This document shows, one piece after another, positions 61,717-64,000 of a DNA stretch of 64,000 nucleotides (position 1 is its first letter; each line of letters opens with the position of its first letter). The stretch spans positions 930,001-994,000 of the forward strand of contig NZ_QGTX01000001.1 in the NCBI RefSeq assembly GCF_003182485.1. Direction: 5' to 3'. This DNA is from Geodermatophilus normandii (GTDB taxonomy: Bacteria > Actinomycetota > Actinomycetes > Mycobacteriales > Geodermatophilaceae). The position numbers and the translations under genes were made by a program. The notes under the pieces were generated by a model. The model was not told the origin of the DNA. It searched no databases and saw only the letters and a list, made by a program, of their open reading frames with translations.

Positions 61717-62712
61717 TCAGAAGACCCGGACGGCGGCCTCGGCCGGCGCAGCGAGCAGCCGCTCGATCTCGTCGTCCAGCCGGACGAGGGTCAGCGAGGC
61801 GCCGGCCATGTCCAGCGAGGTGCAGTACTCGTTGACGTAGCTGCGCCCCACGCTGATGCCGCGCTCCTCCAGCCGCTGGTGGGCGCGCCGGAAGAGGATG
61901 TACAGCTCGCTGATCGGCGTGCCGCCCAGCCCGTTGACCATGAGCGCGACCCGGTCGCCCGAGTCGTACGGCAGGTCCGAGGCCACGGCGTCCAGCATCT
62001 CGTCGACGATGTTGTCGGCGCTGTCGAGCTTGCGCCGTTCGCGCCCGGGCTCGCCGTGGATGCCGACGCCGAACTCGATCTCGTCGGGGCCGAGCTCGAA
62101 CAGCGGCGAGCCCTTCGCCGGCGGGGTGCAAGCGGTGAGCGCGACGCCCATGGTGCGGGTGACCGAGTTGACCTTCTGCCCGATCCGCACCAGCTCGTCG
62201 AGGTCGGCGCCCTCCTCCGAGGCGGCGCCGACCGCCTTCATGACGAAGAAGTTCCCGGCCACCCCGCGCCGGCCCACGGTGTAGAGGGAGTCCTTGACCG
62301 CGACGTCGTCGTCGATGGTGAGCACCTGCACCTTGACGCCCTCGGACTCGGCCATCTCCCGGCCCATGTCGCAGGCCATCCGGTCGCCGGTGTAGTTGTT
62401 GACCAGCAGCAGGACACCCTTGGGGGAGGCCAGCAGCTTGGTGGTCTCGTAGACGTAGTCCATCGGCGGGGCGGCGAAGACGTCGCCCGGGCACGCTCCG
62501 TCGAGCATGCCGCGCCCGACCACCATGACGTGTGCCGGCTCGTGTCCGGAGCCCGAGCCCTGGACGATCGAGACCTTGTCCTCGCGCGGGGCGTCGGCCC
62601 GCATGATCAGGTTGTACTCGGGGACGTACCTGAGCGTGTCGGGGTTGGCCCGGGCGATGCCCTCGAGCATCTCGGGGACGAAGTTCTTGGGGTCGTTGAC
62701 GAACTTCTTCAT
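61717..62712 (-). CDS. dhaK: Dihydroxyacetone kinase subunit DhaK
   Basis: Substrate-binding subunit of 331 residues. It binds dihydroxyacetone or a related ketose through a hemiaminal on a His: His219 in GVGIHGEPG. The phosphate/ketone pocket is in VQGSGSGHEPAHVMVVG with His57. NYTGDRMACDMG is also typical. The partner DhaL (overlapping by 4 bases) carries ATP in ATP-dependent enzymes, or ADP as cofactor in PTS enzymes. No DhaM phosphodonor gene is visible up to the window end, so the type cannot be decided. Relatives in actinobacteria also phosphorylate erythrulose and other short ketoses. Confidence 0.92.
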   Translation of the reverse strand: MKKFVNDPKNFVPEMLEGIARANPDTLRYVPEYNLIMRADAPREDKVSIVQGSGSGHEPAHVMVVGRGMLDGACPGDVFAAPPMDYVYETTKLLASPKGVLLLVNNYTGDRMACDMGREMAESEGVKVQVLTIDDDVAVKDSLYTVGRRGVAGNFFVMKAVGAASEEGADLDELVRIGQKVNSVTRTMGVALTACTPPAKGSPLFELGPDEIEFGVGIHGEPGRERRKLDSADNIVDEMLDAVASDLPYDSGDRVALMVNGLGGTPISELYILFRRAHQRLEERGISVGRSYVNEYCTSLDMAGASLTLVRLDDEIERLLAAPAEAAVRVF

Positions 62713-63356
62713 GACGACGCTCCTCCTGTCTGCCAGGCCCTGCTGACCCGGTCGGTGATCACGGCCACCGCCATCGCCCCGGCGTCGACCGATCCCCTGC
62801 TGCGCTCGCCGGTGTACGACGCGCGCCCTCGCTTGGCGACCATGTCCTTCGTGGCCTCGGCGGCCTCGCGGGCGGCCTCGGCGGCCCCGGCCAGTGCGGC
62901 GGCGCCGTCCGACCCGTCGCGCACCTCCTGCTCGAGCCGGTCGGTGAGGGGGACGAGGGCGTCGAGCAGCGTCTTGTCCCCGACGTCGGACTGGCCGCGG
63001 GCCTTGATGCCCTCGATCGCCGCCCGCAGCATGGCGACGGCCTGCTCCCCGGAGAGCTCCTGCGCGTTCCCGGCGGCCATCCCGGCACGCATGAACCCGG
63101 TTCCCCAGATCGGCCCGGAGGTGCCGCCGATGCGGGAGGTGACGACCATCCCGGCCTTCTTGAGGAAGGTCCCGGGGTCGCTGCGGTCGACGTCGTCCCA
63201 GCCCTCGAGCAGCTTCTCGAAGCCGCGGGCCAGGGAGTAGCCGAAGTCACCGTCGCCGACGACGGCGTCGAGGTCCCCGAAGTACCTCTCGTTCTCGATC
63301 GCGGTCTCGGCGATCGTCCGGACGACCAGTTCGACCCGTTGCTGCGCTGTGCTCAC
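62709..63356 (-). CDS. dhaL: Dihydroxyacetone kinase subunit DhaL
   Basis: Nucleotide-binding subunit of 215 residues, an eight-helix barrel. The Mg-binding loop reads DAVVGDGDFGYSLARGF. Canonical DhaL has GDGDHG, so the His is Phe here while the Asp ligands remain. Other conserved parts are SRIGGTSGPIWGTGF, SDVGDKTLLDALVP and KRGRASYTGERSRGSVDAGA. The stop overlaps the dhaK start region by 4 bases. The changed loop hints at a different substrate branch rather than loss of function, since this motif often varies among ketotetrose kinases. Confidence 0.9.
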   Translation of the reverse strand: MSTAQQRVELVVRTIAETAIENERYFGDLDAVVGDGDFGYSLARGFEKLLEGWDDVDRSDPGTFLKKAGMVVTSRIGGTSGPIWGTGFMRAGMAAGNAQELSGEQAVAMLRAAIEGIKARGQSDVGDKTLLDALVPLTDRLEQEVRDGSDGAAALAGAAEAAREAAEATKDMVAKRGRASYTGERSRGSVDAGAMAVAVITDRVSRAWQTGGASS

Positions 63357-63359
63357 GCG

Positions 63360-64000
63360 TCACCTCGATGTGTCGGGTGTGTCCGCCGGACCCTCGACCG
63401 GGTCCTGCACCTCTCCGGGGGGCGCCCCGTGGTCCCGGCCCGCCGGCCCGGCGGCCAGGCAGGCCCGCACGTCGTCGAGCGTGACCATGGGCCCCGGCCG
63501 GCCGGCCGACCGGTTGAGCAGCACCTCGATCGGCGGCCGGCCGGGGTCGCCGAGTTCCGAGACCACGAGCACGGCCTCGGAGAAGTCCTCGTCGCGGGTG
63601 TAGCCGTTGACCGTGACCAGGCAGCGCAGGCCGGCGCCGGTGGCGGCCAGCAGGCCGTTGCGGGAGTCCTCGACGACGAGGGTGTCGGCCGGGTCGAGGG
63701 AGAGCCGGTCGACGGCGAGCAGGTAGATGGCCGGGTCGGGCTTCTTGGCCGGGACGACGTCGCCGGCGAACACGGGGATGCGCGCGGCCGTCTCCTCCCC
63801 GACGGCGTTGGCCAGCACCGCCCGCACCGACTCCTCGGCCGAGGTGGAGGCGACCGCGACCGTCCAGCCGGCGTCCAGCGCTCCCCGGACCACCCGGGTG
63901 ATGCCCGGCCGCGGGGGCAGGGCCCCCTCGGCGACGAGCTGCTTGAACCGCGCCGTCTTCGTCCTGTGCCAGCGGGCCAGCAGGTCCGCGCGCTGTCCCT
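63360..64000 (-). CDS. HAD-superfamily phosphatase, N-terminus beyond the window
   Basis: The open frame continues to the right edge, so the N-terminus with the nucleophile Asp motif is missing. The visible part shows the end of the cap (WHRTKTARFKQLV), motif II VAVASTSAEESV, the lysine motif AKKPDPAIY and motif IV DTLVVEDSRNGLLAATGAGL, as in CbbY/phosphoglycolate-phosphatase relatives. An unusual C-terminal extension of about 60 residues follows (LVVSELGDPGRPPIEVLLNR). It lies 3 bases before dhaL on the same strand and so is the upstream gene of the kinase module. It may process a phosphorylated sugar of the same pathway. Confidence 0.85.
   Translation of the reverse strand, partial: GQRADLLARWHRTKTARFKQLVAEGALPPRPGITRVVRGALDAGWTVAVASTSAEESVRAVLANAVGEETAARIPVFAGDVVPAKKPDPAIYLLAVDRLSLDPADTLVVEDSRNGLLAATGAGLRCLVTVNGYTRDEDFSEAVLVVSELGDPGRPPIEVLLNRSAGRPGPMVTLDDVRACLAAGPAGRDHGAPPGEVQDPVEGPADTPDTSR

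Overview
This is high-GC actinobacterial chromosomal DNA: GTG starts are frequent, neighbouring genes often overlap by 4 bases (GTGA), and G/C dominates third codon positions. The best lineage clue is a molybdenum formate dehydrogenase alpha gene (39793-43083). Its selenocysteine position is a UAG codon, followed at the proper distance by a bacterial-type SECIS hairpin. From memory, UAG-programmed selenocysteine has been shown in Geodermatophilus and Blastococcus, so the window is probably from the family Geodermatophilaceae. Gene content agrees: envelope polysaccharide genes, LCP protein, glucosyl-3-phosphoglycerate-synthase-like enzyme, NDMA-dependent alcohol dehydrogenase, MenB.

Positions 354-30236 form an envelope or exopolysaccharide region. 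It holds GT2 and GT4 glycosyltransferases, a secreted GH16 enzyme, UDP-glucose dehydrogenase, an APS-kinase-like protein, RmlB/RmlD (dTDP-rhamnose), Fcl and Gmd (GDP-fucose), an LCP ligase, two polyprenyl-phosphate sugar-phosphate transferases, a low-molecular-weight tyrosine phosphatase, a beta-helix protein, a Wzx-like flippase, a Wzc-like chain-length/kinase protein and a Wzy-like membrane protein. Together these could make nucleotide sugars, build and flip a lipid-linked repeat unit, polymerise it and attach it to the wall. Scattered among them are very small proteins: three related Cys/His-rich proteins and a one-helix membrane protein.

Positions 30349-37647 hold a TVP38/DedA-type membrane protein, a GH3 lipoprotein, two related membrane proteins, two tiny related membrane proteins, a PAS-GAF-PP2C phosphatase and an NmrA-like reductase. 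Positions 37666-43083 are the three-gene formate dehydrogenase operon (alpha, iron-sulfur beta, NrfD-like membrane subunit), all on the minus strand. The selenocysteine machinery (selA, selB, selC, selD) is not in the window.

Positions 43183-50027 hold a secreted protein, an MmcQ/YjbR protein, a tightly overlapping operon (metallo-beta-lactamase fold, DedA, holin-like/phosphodiesterase fusion), a GpgS-like enzyme and a HAD phosphatase. Positions 50064-58812 hold the alcohol dehydrogenase with a divergent TetR gene and its probable operator, a second TetR, menB, a repeat-rich secreted protein, EEP nuclease-like, Nudix, MaoC, LOG and geranylgeranyl-reductase genes. Positions 58835-64000 hold a membrane diguanylate cyclase, a divergent arsenic module (arsR-arsC against arsI with two perfect operator-like dyads) and a dihydroxyacetone-kinase-type module (GlcG/HbpS-like, DhaK, DhaL, HAD phosphatase cut by the window end). 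Perfect inverted repeats mark terminators between several convergent genes. I saw no rRNA, tRNA, CRISPR array or insertion sequence.
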